Origin: Annulohypoxylon bovei var. microspora
Taxonomy: Eukaryota > Ascomycota > Sordariomycetes > Xylariales > Hypoxylaceae
Length of the DNA: 64,000 nucleotides
NCBI GenBank assembly: GCA_022836615.1
Contig: MU405277.1
Location: forward strand, 62,001 to 126,000
Direction of reading: 5' to 3'
Below the pieces are notes generated by a model, which saw only the letters and a program-made list of their open reading frames with translations, was not told the DNA's origin and did no database searches. The translations under genes and the position numbers were made by a program. Positions 11,925-22,787 of the stretch are shown here, piece after piece (within the stretch, counting starts at the first letter, position 1; each line of letters opens with the position of its first letter).

Positions 11925-12656
11925 ATTCCAGTAGCAGCTTGGGGGTGCTGCTGCTAAGCTCATCTGTGATGGTGAATGTTGACAATCTAAACATATGCTT
12001 AAAGCCAATAGCTAGGTATGAAGTAGTCAATCCATGCTTCGTGAGGTTCAGTTTAACTATACTTCAGATGATAAATTACTAGGTATAGAAGTGCTTAGAT
12101 ATGTGGTTGTAAGAATCTATGTAGGTGATCACCTGATACCCCCCATTCAACACACGTCCGCATGTAGTAATGTACGTTACATATGTATTTTAAAACTATT
12201 AAAAAACAAGTTAACCTCTTCCAAGTGCATTCATTAGCAAGAAGCTCCAATTGATATTTAAGAGCGTATAAAATGTGTGTGTAACGAGCATAAAGAGTAC
12301 ATTTTTGTACAGCTAAATTAATATGTGACACGATGTACTTCGAATGCTAGCTCCCAAAATGTAATATGCCAACCAATCAAATAATCCAGATCTAAATACG
12401 AAGTATGGGGCACTTTTAAGTGTTTCTAAAAATAGAACCCCACCCACCCCACCATATGTTTCCGCATCAGCTAGATTCAGATCTTACAACATCATGTTCT
12501 CTCCTTATTATGTAATCATCTGCCCTCCCAAGGTGAAAAGTTGTTCACCTTGTCGCTTTTGCTGATAGAGCTGACTACTCTTTACTTCCTCTTCCCCCAT
12601 TTCCTCGCCTCGCCCTCACTTGATATGCTGGTCTAGATCACTATCATTCTGAAAAA
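11925..12656. other. intergenic, no gene seen
   Basis: AT-rich spacer. The last 100 bases (about 12540-12640) are pyrimidine-rich, as is usual in leaders just upstream of fungal start codons. No coding frame is supported. Confidence 0.6.
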
Positions 12657-13844
12657 ATGAAAAAAACAAACCGATCCCCTATTCATTCTGCAATCTTAGC
12701 TCTTACTATGTCGTCAGTCAATTATGTTGTCGCAGGAATGTTGAGGGGTCTTCTCTATCCTATACTCTTACTAGGAGCCTATGTCCAAAAACGGAGGGAA
12801 GCTGGTCGTCAAGGTTATCGAAGTATAGTGCCAGAGCCATATTTGCTCAAGAGATCACGCACCCGAGCTCTGACTCTCCCATTACCAAGTAGGCCGAGAA
12901 ATCGACAGCGTACATCCGATCAATGGCAATGCGATCTTCTGAAGAAGCTTCCATTGGAGATACGACAGATTATCTGGAAGATGTGTTTGGGTGGTATGAA
13001 GCTGCACGTCGACATTCGGAACAGACGTTTACAATATCACCCTTGTTCCTCTCCTAATCCAAGTCTATGTTATAAAACCTGCTGGGCTTTGATGGCACGA
13101 CCTAGCGGTGGTCCCAACCGTCAACTACTCGCATTACTTTTATCTTGCCGCCAAGTGTACAAATACTTTCTTATTTAGGTATCTGTGAAAGATTAACTGA
13201 CGTATAGTAGGTATTCTGAAGCTATACACTTTCTTTACAGTAACAACAGCTTCGACACGATATTCCCAGAGTTTATTGCGTATCTCCCAGGTTTAGTACT
13301 TCCACAACGTTTCAGCGCCATACGGTCCGTTCATTTGCAATGGACGTTCGACCTGCCACCCCAACTCCCTCCATATGGAAGAAGTGGGCCGCGTCATGAT
13401 GATATGATGTGGGTAAAGGTTTGGTCGACTTTAACTCAGATGAAAGGCCTCACCGAGCTACGCGTTGAGATACGCATTCCAGAAGGCAGTGAATGGGCAT
13501 TGCCCCTCTGGGCGGAAAAGGAGGTCGATGTTTTACGACCACTCAGAGAAGTTGAGGTAGCGGGGAATTTTGAGCTTATACTACCATTTCCCAGCAACGC
13601 CTCAGATACCGAGATGGAGGGGTTACCATGTCAGATTCAGCGGACAGGTAAACCTTAACCCATCGTAACCCTTGGGTCATCTTATCCAGGGGACGTAATT
13701 GAAGGGTCAGTCTCCCCATATAATCCCATGTTCGTCCCATATATGGGAGTAAAGCAGTTCATATTGTCCTATGTTGGTCAAGACTTAGTTATTCTTCGAT
13801 ACAACATTTTTGGGTCACGAGAAAGATATGCTATTCAACCGTGA
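12657..13844 (+). CDS. DUF7730-like protein (F-box-associated style, function unknown)
   Basis: Exons 12657-13156, 13211-13647 and 13690-13844 join in phase and give 363 residues. The first splice creates the family hallmark: LLLSCRQV at the end of exon 1 continues as YSEAIHFLYSNNSFD. Before it lies LLKKLPLEIRQIIWKMCLG, the F-box-like start seen in the large DUF7730 group of filamentous ascomycetes. The third exon follows a short 42-nt intron (GTAAAC...CAG); if it is retained the protein stops after exon 2 at 13658. A hydrophobic N-terminal stretch (GLLYPILLLGAYV) before the domain could be a membrane anchor. Proteins of this group are numerous and lineage-variable; their biochemical function is unknown. 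Confidence 0.78.
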
Positions 13845-13977
13845 GGTTATGCAATCAAAATATATCTATCTTAAATTATCTACAAATACAATACAGGACG
13901 CTTCAAGACTTCTAACACCTTTCTAAAACTAGTGCCCTAGGTTAACGTTTTACAGGAACCGCTTGATGTAATCTAGC

Positions 13978-15261
13978 TCAAGCAACAAATTTAACCCATC
14001 TTCCCGCGACACTTTTCACCGCTTCAATTGCCCGTTTCTTAGTACTGGTAGTAGCAACGATGTTTCCAGTATTCGCCTCAACAGTTTTCTCTTGGGTCTT
14101 GATGAGCAGAGAGACAGATCCATACAAGGCCCAGGAGTCTAATTAACGCACATCAGTGGGATGAAAACAGGTATCTCGCGGAAAGAAAACTTACCAGCAT
14201 TATTTTGGCCACCCTTCGTTGCCTTGTCTGTTGTGACCAGGCCAAGCTTCATACAATTCTTCCAGCCGTAGGCCTGGAAGAATCCTCCCACGTCGTCGGT
14301 CTTTCCGCCAACATTAAGATGGGTCAACTATGCATTGTCAGCATGCGGCTTGAAACCGGTTCTATGTAGTTGGAATACCTCGTGAAGCAGGACTTTGTCA
14401 GCCAACTGTACTCTGTCAATCGGCTGGTAGAAGACCTTGGCAGTGAATGTGACGAAGATGGTAACCATCTTATCCCAGAAAGACGCCTGCAACCCAGCTG
14501 TGGTCTGGGCACTATCAGTTATGATTAGCTGCATCAACTTTGGGCAGATCTGCAGCTGCGCGAAGCTTTTCTGGGTCTGTCCGGCATATGCGACGTTGGT
14601 GACGCAGTCTCCTGTGTCTGTGACCTCTTCGACATCTATCGTATGAAACATTAGCGACCTTCATTATTAAGTTTTTCTTATAGATTGCTCTTACCAGTGT
14701 CGAAAGACTGCAGCGGGTTAGCTTTTCGGACTTTAAGCCTCCTCTCATCACAGTAGACTTTCTGTTATACGGAACGAATGAGCAATCTTAACACAACTGA
14801 GGGAGAGTATAATCGTGTAGCCAACATACCACATTGTTGTTTTTGACACCAGGGGTAAGTTGATCTTTTGAAGTAAACTTGTTGGTCTTAAGATCTATAA
14901 GCGAGTTGAGTCGAGCTAAAAGAGATACAATAATTAGTAGACGAAACTGTTAGGAGTAATGGATAAAAATACACTGTATAGTAGACTTAATGCTCAAAGC
15001 AGGGTTTGTACCCTCGGGTTCTACCCCGAACAAATTGTCGATAAGCTTTTGCTCTGGGCCGTTTGCGTTTTTATCTGCTTTTCCCACGTTGTCTATGCCG
15101 GCTTGAATCATGTCGAAGGTTCCATCAAGAACCTTCCCTACGGCGTCTCGCATCGCAGGAGTACAAGAATCATCGTCGATGAAATACCCAACCGCGGCAA
15201 CACCACGGGAGGTCATGCCAAGCATGGCCGTCGAAAGCCGCCAGAATGTTTGCGACTTCAT
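13978..15261 (-). CDS. lysine-specific metalloendopeptidase-like (M35 superfamily) protein
   Basis: Six exons on the minus strand, 15261-14973, 14915-14830, 14761-14695, 14635-14379, 14327-14195 and 14138-13978, give exactly 330 residues. The zinc site exists only after splicing: exon 4 ends VLLHE and exon 5 begins LTHL, making HELTH at 232-236; a further intron joins NNA to DSWALYG, giving Asp278 as the likely third ligand. HExxH followed about 40 residues later by N-A-D-S-W/Y is the pattern of fungal proteins with a Lys-specific metalloendopeptidase (aspzincin-like) domain. The N-terminus has a hydrophobic run (STAMLGMTSRGVAAV) that could be a weak signal peptide. Presumed secreted peptidase; substrate specificity not provable from sequence. 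It is close to two further secreted-protein genes, reading the other way. Confidence 0.8.
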
Positions 15262-16298
15262 GTTGAAAGATAGTATGAAAAGAAACAGAGATAATGAAAT
15301 TACAAATGAAACTACAATAGGAAAAGAACCTGTGTAAGTTAAAGATGCTAAGACAACTGTTGTGATTTCAGTGGCATATATCAAGTTAAGTAGTAGCAGC
15401 TTCTCCTATAAATAGGAAATAACTTTAACGAGTTGGCTGAAGCCCATGGTAGCACTCGACCGGAGGGTGGTATCGAGTATGGTTTATTTTCGTCCATTTC
15501 AAGTACCCTAAAAGAGCCTCATGCAACTAATATCACGGAAGGTCAACCTCCGGAGCATAGAACTGACCAATTCCATCCGTTTTCATATACACAAGTGTAT
15601 TTTGGTATCAAGAACAGTCTCTAATGATATCCGGGACCTCCGTATCTGAAGAGCTAAGGCGGGCGCAGCCACGAGGCGAGATACTTGTTATGACAGGGTA
15701 TGTGAGGCTGACGACAGCCTCTCAATAAGAATTTAAATTGGTGATGTGGTATAGTTAAAATTCTACCATGCTATACTATTCTGTCATACTAACCTATCAA
15801 ATTCGCCATTTCAAGACTAGACTTTGCTGAAGCTAAGCGGCTATTTTTCAGGCACGGGAACGACATATTCTACGAGCTGAGCCTCCCCCAGCCCTACAGG
15901 GGTAATATCAAATCAAGATCGAGAGGACGACTTGCCAGTTCGTTCAATCTCACGTCATTGTCACCATATCTGATTGGCTGACATCGTTAAAAATAATCGA
16001 GAGGTCTAGCCCAGTGAATATGACCAGGGGGCAAACCAAAAGGGGAAAGGCTTCTGGATATTTGCGTTGCAAGTAACACCTAAAATAGCTTCACTCACTG
16101 TCATAACTATAACGCGTAAAATAGAATATGCTATAGAGATAGCCCAAGAAAATGATATTATAAGATGCCATTACCATTGCCATGTCGCATATTTCAACCT
16201 ACCTATTCAAATCAGTTCTTTTATAATTTCATTTCCTCATTTATCATAGACATTATTATACCCATCTTCACATAGTATTTCCAATTTTTACTTTCATC
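15262..16298. other. intergenic between divergent secreted-protein genes
   Basis: One kilobase between the start codons of the metallopeptidase (-) and the 620-residue secreted protein (+). Likely holds both promoters. No coding frame of note: the 63-codon frame at 15433 begins at TTG and has no protein features. Confidence 0.6.
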
Positions 16299-18396
16299 AT
16301 GTTAAAAGTTTCAAGCCCCCTGTGGCTGGCCGTCTGGGCCGCTACGGCGCAGCTATCAAGTGCAACTACCGACGACCGACCTACAATGACTGTTGTTCCT
16401 CGACAGACTGCTGTTATCAACGCAGTTATCCCAACCGTCACAGGGCAAATTGGTGTTAATCCTGTAGAGGATGACATCGGTGATCCAGATATCTATCGTG
16501 GCACCATACAGCATCTCACTGCCACGCAGAGTAGTCTCCTAACGGTGCAATCCGGTACAACAAGAGTCAGTGCACTATAGGAAATAGTGAAGTGTTTTAG
16601 AATAGACAATGGACTGACCCACAAATAGTGGCTCGCAAAACACATCGATTTCCTCACTGAAACAACCAGTAATGGCGCAAGCAAGACTGTTCAGTTATCC
16701 GTAGCAACCGCCGCTGCTGCTGCAGGTGCTGTATCTGTCGGTGATATTACTGTCGTACTTGCTGAGGGCCTAGCAGACAAGCTTGCTCAAGCTGCAGATG
16801 CCGCAGTCAAGGTTTGCAACGCGCGCAACGTCAAGCGTGACTCAATCGTTGCTCCGGATGATGGTAAGCGAATAAAAGAATCTTGATGACCTCAAACTTA
16901 CATAGAGAGAATACTGATCATGATATTCAGTTTTGTCATGCCTACTAGGTCAAGGAGCCAATGCCTATGCAGACAACGGCATATTTTCCGTCGTTAACCC
17001 TGCGGAATGGGAATCCGTCGTGGTCGATGCTGCCGCAAAAGCGGTCCCGCTCGTTAAAGGGGCATTCCAGGTAGCAAAGACCCAGGCTCGAAAAGCAATG
17101 CTAGCACTCTTCATGTCGGCTGTATCGATCAATCTATCAGAAGCAGCTGGAGGTGCGGTGATTGTCGGAGCTATTGTCCTGCCCAAGATTGGCTTCGGAA
17201 CTCCAACAGAGACAGATAATGAAAAGTGCGCTTCAGGCGCAACCAAGAATGCCGATTCGGTAAATATATCGCACATGTTGTTCATATAGATCATTTTACT
17301 AATCCAGCATAGCCACTATGTACCGACACGGATTGTGTTGGAAACCAAGATACGGAACTATGTACAGTTGTAAGTGTCTGGAAGAATAAATAGTTCGTTT
17401 GCAGAGACTTACATGATATAGGACCCCAATAAACACTGCCCATGTCTCCTCGAGTTTACAGTGGATGTTCAACCAATTGACGACGCTTTCTTCAACCAGC
17501 AATTAGACAGCATTCACTCGATCATTGCAATGCCAGACCCGAGTCCACCAAAGACAATCCAGAACGCGAATCCGGTCACTGTCAATGCTCCAACACCAAG
17601 CCCTACTTGCGGCAGCAATGGCAAGTCTTCCCCGTCGGTAAATTTCGATATTAACATCCCCAATGGAAAGGATGGTATTGCCGTCAACCTCCCTATTGCC
17701 AATCAACCTGGATCCTGGTCAGTTTCCTTCGACAAGACTGACTCGATATCTTTCTTCCAAATCGATGCTGGGGCGACCAAATTTACCCCTATCACGAACG
17801 GAAACGGTGCCCCACCAAACAACAAAATCCAATGGACTGTTCCTGATGGAAGTCCTACCGTGAACACGAAACTCACCCTGAACTTCAACAAAGGCAACAT
17901 CGACGTCAAAGGCACGATAACAGGCCAACAAACCTGCACACCACCTAAATCTGACCCCCCTTCCACGGGAACCCCAGACTCCAGCCAATGCATCAGCGAC
18001 TGCGGGACCATCGTATCGCAGCTGATGGCCACCTTCGGCGACACGATCGACGTGGGCAGCGCCAACGACCGGAGCAAGTTCGTCGACTACGCCACCGGGA
18101 CGGGGAACAAGCTCGACAACGACTGGTGGCGGATCTCGTCGCACGGGAACTGCTTCCTGATGATCGGCAAGGACGCCACCCATCGGGGATTCCCAGACTA
18201 CCCGCCGCCAACCAAGCGACAAGACCTCATCGATTTCATCAACCAGCGTAAGCTCTACGCGTGCATCAACGCGAACCCGATGCTGGTCGCGACGCCGCCC
18301 ACTTTCTTAAGCAACACGATCGGCTCCGCGCAGATCTGCCTCACGGATTTCGCCAATTATCAGAAATGTACTGGCCACGTCGCGCCCCCATCGTAG
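16299..18396 (+). CDS. large secreted protein, Cys-containing C-terminal domain, function unknown
   Basis: Exons 16299-16565, 16629-16863, 16931-17259, 17313-17369 and 17422-18396 join in phase and give 620 residues. A signal peptide is clear (MLKVSSPLWLAVWAATAQLSSA). The parts in order are an Ala-rich helical region at about 90-270 with VKRD, a possible Kex2-like site; a short Cys-rich linker (PLCTDTDCVG, KHCPCLEF) at about 280-305; a Pro/Ser/Thr-rich beta region; and a last 150-residue domain with six cysteines (CISDCG, NDWWRISSHGNCFLMIG, YACINANP, QICL, YQKC). That last domain has the C...C-W...G-C-hydrophobic style of Hce2/Ecp2-like effectors, but I cannot confirm membership. Exon 3 could also start at 16949, also in frame. 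Base composition rises sharply in G+C at about 17990-18340. Likely acts outside the cell. Confidence 0.75.
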
Positions 18397-19502
18397 ATTA
18401 GGAGTTAGAATTCTGTTCGGTGGTGTTGATATAGTGGGAACAACGGAAATGAATAGGTATATTGTAACATTAGATAGATGAATGTATGTTTGAGATAGTT
18501 ACTATGATGATAAAGTCGTTAACTCGGGGAGTCCTTGAATAGATCTAATTAATATGACCAGTCATAAAACGTAAGAAAGCAAATGTTTCTTATTAGCCAA
18601 GACCAGACCGACGGTATGATGAATCAGGACTTAGGTCCCAGCACAGTTGTGATTGAAGCCTGCCATTTCCTGAGACTCGGTGTACTTATTGGATTCTCCC
18701 ATCTTTGTGCCCCTGATAAATATAGTCACTTGAGAGGCAGGCTGCATCCCTTGCTGCCGTCAAAACCGCTTACTTGCAGGCAGCCACCTAATCAGCCCTG
18801 AGAGCTGCATAGTTCTTACAGGTTAAATTCAGTTGGCGTAACTTGTTCCAGATGTTTCAAATTTAGACTTGCATATTTAGGCACATATGTATTAGATGCG
18901 GAATATTAAAGTCGTGTAGCCTTAAAAGCCCAGCCTAATAGCTAATGAAAGGGCATCATGTTTCATATATAACACATGATTATTTCAACGTGATTATTAC
19001 CAATGAGATTGCTTCCAGGTCTGTGCTCTTCCACCGCCAAGCGGCTGCCAAGAGAACATCAATAGAAGGATGTCGGTCTTGACGTTGTGTTGATCGTGAT
19101 AGCACTCGCTAGACACAAGCAGACCACCTCCACTTTAGGATTCCGCATCACCGTGGAGACGGTAATGTTTGTCGTCATGATGCATGCAATAGAAGCAGGT
19201 TTGGAACACGTTGATTCATTTACATAACGCTGCCGGACGCACCGGGACGCCGAGCTGAGGGTCTTGTATAGATCCGCGCATCGTCATTAGCCAGACGGTG
19301 CGGATCCTCATTTTAAATATATGCAAAGCTGATAAAAAAGCACATCTCACCACCACGTCTTTCCTTCTTCCCACACTTACATCATCCTCTCCATACCTAC
19401 CTACAATACTACTCTCTTAATTAATCCTTATCTACTAGATATCTAAACACTTTTCTATCTTAATTCCTAATTACCATCTACAATCCTCCCCAACCATCCA
19501 AG
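18397..19502. promoter_or_regulatory. upstream region of the But2-like gene
   Basis: No coding frame is supported. A TATA-like AT stretch lies near 19312-19322 and is followed by a long pyrimidine-rich tract (about 19350-19500) leading to the start codon. That arrangement is usual for strongly expressed fungal genes. Element assignment is an inference. Confidence 0.45.
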
Positions 19503-20132
19503 ATGCCTTCATTCGCCAAGCTCATCACCCCTCTCGCCGCTCTCCTCGCCCTCGCCAAGGCCCTCCCCACAAGCCCGGCACTGGCGGTAAGGAACACAAC
19601 CTGCACGGGAACCGGCAGCGCAGTCAGGCTGTACGCGAGCGAGCTGTACTCGCTATTTCCGGGGGAGCCGGAGCTGGCTCAGCCGGCCGTCGCGGACTTC
19701 CACGTGCAGTACAACAACCAGACGAACCTCGCCATCCAGCAGGCGGTCCACTTCGGCAAGCTGCCCAGCGGGGCGACGGGGTGCGCGTTCGGGTGGTCGC
19801 AGGACGACGCCTCCGTCGGGGTCCTGGTCGCCGGCGGCGACGGCCTGCTGACCGGGCGCCAGCTCTCGGGCTTCCCCGACGCCGCGGCGGCGCAGGGCGT
19901 GTCGTCCGCGGCCGTCGAGCCGTTCGACACCGCCGCCCCCAGCGAGGCCTTCCAGACGGAGTTCACCGGCTGGGACAGGGAGGTCAAGGGCACGTACCAC
20001 AGCTCGGGGCCGGGCAAGATCACGTGCGCGGAGGACGTCTTCCTGATCATCGAGAAGCCGCGGACCACGAACGGGAACGTCTTCCTGAAGAAGACTGCAG
20101 GCGCGGGGTTGTTTATCGAGTACAGGTGCTGA
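19503..20132 (+). CDS. secreted But2-like (ubiquitin 3-binding-protein C-terminal domain) protein
   Basis: A single exon encodes 209 residues with a signal peptide (MPSFAKLITPLAALLALAKA, cleavage likely just after). The rest matches the family of small fungal secreted proteins annotated as But2 C-terminal domain: FHVQYNNQ near 60, HFGKLPSGATGCAFGW near 80-100, RQLSGFP near 120, FTGWDREVKGTYH near 160, ITCAEDVFLIIEKP and the closing IEYRC. Four cysteines (TTC, TGC, ITC, YRC) could form two disulfides. Codon use is strongly GC-biased compared with flanks. The fission-yeast namesake binds a ubiquitin-like protein, but these secreted relatives are found among plant- or wood-associated fungi and their function is not established. 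Confidence 0.82.
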   Translation: MPSFAKLITPLAALLALAKALPTSPALAVRNTTCTGTGSAVRLYASELYSLFPGEPELAQPAVADFHVQYNNQTNLAIQQAVHFGKLPSGATGCAFGWSQDDASVGVLVAGGDGLLTGRQLSGFPDAAAAQGVSSAAVEPFDTAAPSEAFQTEFTGWDREVKGTYHSSGPGKITCAEDVFLIIEKPRTTNGNVFLKKTAGAGLFIEYRC

Positions 20133-22136
20133 TCTTGGTTAATGTTTTTGGGAGGGGTACCTATTAAGGGAGTACGCGAACTTGACTGAAGGGTAATGGT
20201 TATTCTGATGCGTATTGCATTACGATTCTAGAGGCGTATCATGGGTTACATCGGGTTGCATGAAAAGTTTTGGATTCTCGTGTCTATATTGGGGTCATGT
20301 TTGACTCTTACTAACATTACATACCTAATGACTTTATTTTTTCACTTCCAGCTTCAACATGTCAATAAGATCCTGATCTGCTGGGAACATTGCTTTACCC
20401 GGAAAGTGGTGATGTCTTCATATTTATATGAACTTGTGATCTTTGGAGATTGTGTTTTACAACATCTCATTAAATGTTAGTAAACCACAAAATCGACAAT
20501 GATGAATTATCCCCTCATTATCTAATCAACATCTATCACCAGCTATAATACGTATGAATTGCTTAGGTAAGCGTTTAAGGGGATAACTCAAGGAAGATAC
20601 AGTGCAATACAGTGACATTAACACAGACTCGCACATGCTTCATACCTATATTTCGACCCCATTCTGACAGGTTTTTAATGGACAGTTTAATTTTCAATGT
20701 TCTTAGCTACCTACGCTAGCTGACCTATAAGCTGATCGCTAAATCAATAACGAAGTATCTGACTGGTTACTCAGTTGAGACTGAACGACTGATTCAGGGG
20801 GTGAGTTCATTGAACTCAAGCTGTCAAATCACACAATAATCTGGTAATTGTAGACAGCTAACCATACAACAACAAGTCCTCCTCGTTATGGATTATATGA
20901 GATAAATGAACCCATAAACTAGAAACAAACTAATATGAGAATACAAGATCATCTCAGATGCTTACATAATAAGGATGCTAATATTGGACTTGGATTCTGT
21001 CTGAAAAGGTACTAGACGTCAGCTATCCATATCAGCTTAAGCCTCCAATGCCTCTATTTCTAATTAATGTAACTAAAGAAAGCAATAATGAGGTTGAAAG
21101 GGTGAATAGGAAGAATGTAGGTGAAATTTGGCATGTGCTCAATTGTCCAGAAAGTGTCACCCTCCTTTCACAAAAGATTGCGAAGCACGTTTACTCATTC
21201 ATGCTCAAGCCCATCAAAAGGTTCAATATCTCACAATCTAGATGAACCCGGGGTAGACTTGCTCGTGATTATTGAAATCGACAATATGTTGTTGGGTGCG
21301 TTGGGGATCTTTGGTAGGTAAGCAGGAGGTTCAAAGCGGCAGCTCTTGGTAGAAACTCGACATAATTAATAATATGCGGAATGTTAGCACCTGGCGATCA
21401 GATCAGATCTGTTAATCTATATTTAGGAAAACTTTCATCATTTAATAATACAATGGTTGGCAAGAGCAACGTTCTAGATACGCAGTGCGTTTTGACTTCA
21501 TCTGAAGCCCCTGAATCTTTTCAACCCTAGTTTTGCACGTCTATCGGACGCCACTCAGTAGTACCTAGACTTCAAAAGGCTTAGTATACGATATCATACA
21601 TTTAGGAGACACTAGAGAGCGAGATGTTTAATATAGACTATAAGCTAGCCAGATAAAAACTACATAAAGCGAATTGACGAACAATAAAACTCGTGTTATG
21701 AAGCTAAAATACCACGCACTCACCACATAGGGGCCAGTGCCACGAGTAAGCATGGCATGATCGAGGATGACAAGTGATCAAATACATACCTAGCAAACTA
21801 TCAGATGAAAATGCCAACCTTAGTGGACGATTCCGAAGTACAATCGCATGGAGAGCAATGCACCGTGTACTACACCTCAAGTAATATCCAATGTTTACCT
21901 AGAGAAGGCATTCGCGCTTCCATAAGCCAACACCAGTAGTTCAGTCAGTCTCGCAAAACTCAACATCTATGGAATAAATCTGAGCGCAACTCTACTCAGC
22001 CAGCGTGAATCTACCGAGAAGTCGCAAGTACGCCACCGCCGCACACTTTCAAGGTATACTTGCAGCCCAGCTGGTCCGTACCCGCCCACCTGCACACCAC
22101 TCCACCCATCACCATACCGTCACCACATTCGTCCTC
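20133..22136. other. intergenic, no gene seen
   Basis: Two kilobases of AT-rich sequence. The open frames here (up to 79 codons) have no start context, splice partners or motifs that would support a gene. Confidence 0.6.
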
Positions 22137-22787
22137 ATGTGCAAGCGACGCCGTGTCTTCTACGCGTGTTTCCACGAGGACTACGATGTCACGCCGCCTC
22201 GCGCCATCCTATACTGCAACCAGGCCAAGGCCATAGCCAGCGAGGGCGGCAGTAGCGACGACAGCAACGTGCAGCCGTGCGCGGCGGCCAGCACGCTCCC
22301 GCTCACGGCCACCGCCGACTTCTACGCGGGCATCGTGCGCTCGGTACCCTGCGAGGCCTGTGCCGCGCAGGGGGTTCGTCCCAGACTAGAAAACCCGAGC
22401 CAGAGCGTGATAACACCGCGACAAGCAGCAGGGGCATCCGGCGACGAGACGGGATCCCGGCACGACAACCCCGGCGTCAACCCTTTGATTGCTATGCTCG
22501 AGGACATAGTGCGACTCCATGCGGAGACCGACGTGTTCGACTTCGACTGGGACGAGGACAACCATCCCCTATCGGATCCCCTGAGGGTAGCAGACGACCC
22601 GACTGACGGCGGCCAGTCCTCCGGAACCTCTGGGTCGGCGAGTGGATCCTTTTATTCCGATGCGGAGACTGAATTCGATGGGGCCGGGCAGGACTTCCAA
22701 CTCTACGACGGCGAGGACGAATTCGCGGATGAACTCAAGGAGATTGGAAGCAAGAACGGAGAGCCGCCGTCATCAAAAAAGCACTAG
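22137..22787 (+). CDS. acidic hypothetical protein
   Basis: The frame is open from 22005, but that codon is GTG; the first ATG is at 22137, giving 216 residues (MCKRRRVFYACFHEDYDV...). The N-terminal 50 residues are basic and hydrophobic, then come Cys-containing stretches (YCNQ, VQPCAA, PCEACAAQG) and a long acidic tail (VFDFDWDEDN, DAETEFDGAG, YDGEDEFADEL). Small proteins with an MCxRRR-x-F-x-x-C-x-H start and paired cysteines are common orphans in filamentous ascomycetes; a zinc-binding role is possible but unproven. GC-rich compared with flanks. No domain recognised. Confidence 0.6.
   Translation: MCKRRRVFYACFHEDYDVTPPRAILYCNQAKAIASEGGSSDDSNVQPCAAASTLPLTATADFYAGIVRSVPCEACAAQGVRPRLENPSQSVITPRQAAGASGDETGSRHDNPGVNPLIAMLEDIVRLHAETDVFDFDWDEDNHPLSDPLRVADDPTDGGQSSGTSGSASGSFYSDAETEFDGAGQDFQLYDGEDEFADELKEIGSKNGEPPSSKKH

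Noticed and set aside
17719..18222. Minus-strand frame of 167 codons
   Set aside because: Antisense shadow of the GC-rich exon of the secreted orphan; no family features.
19653..20068. Minus-strand frames opposite the But2-like gene
   Set aside because: Shadows caused by high GC; the plus frame has the signal peptide and family motifs.
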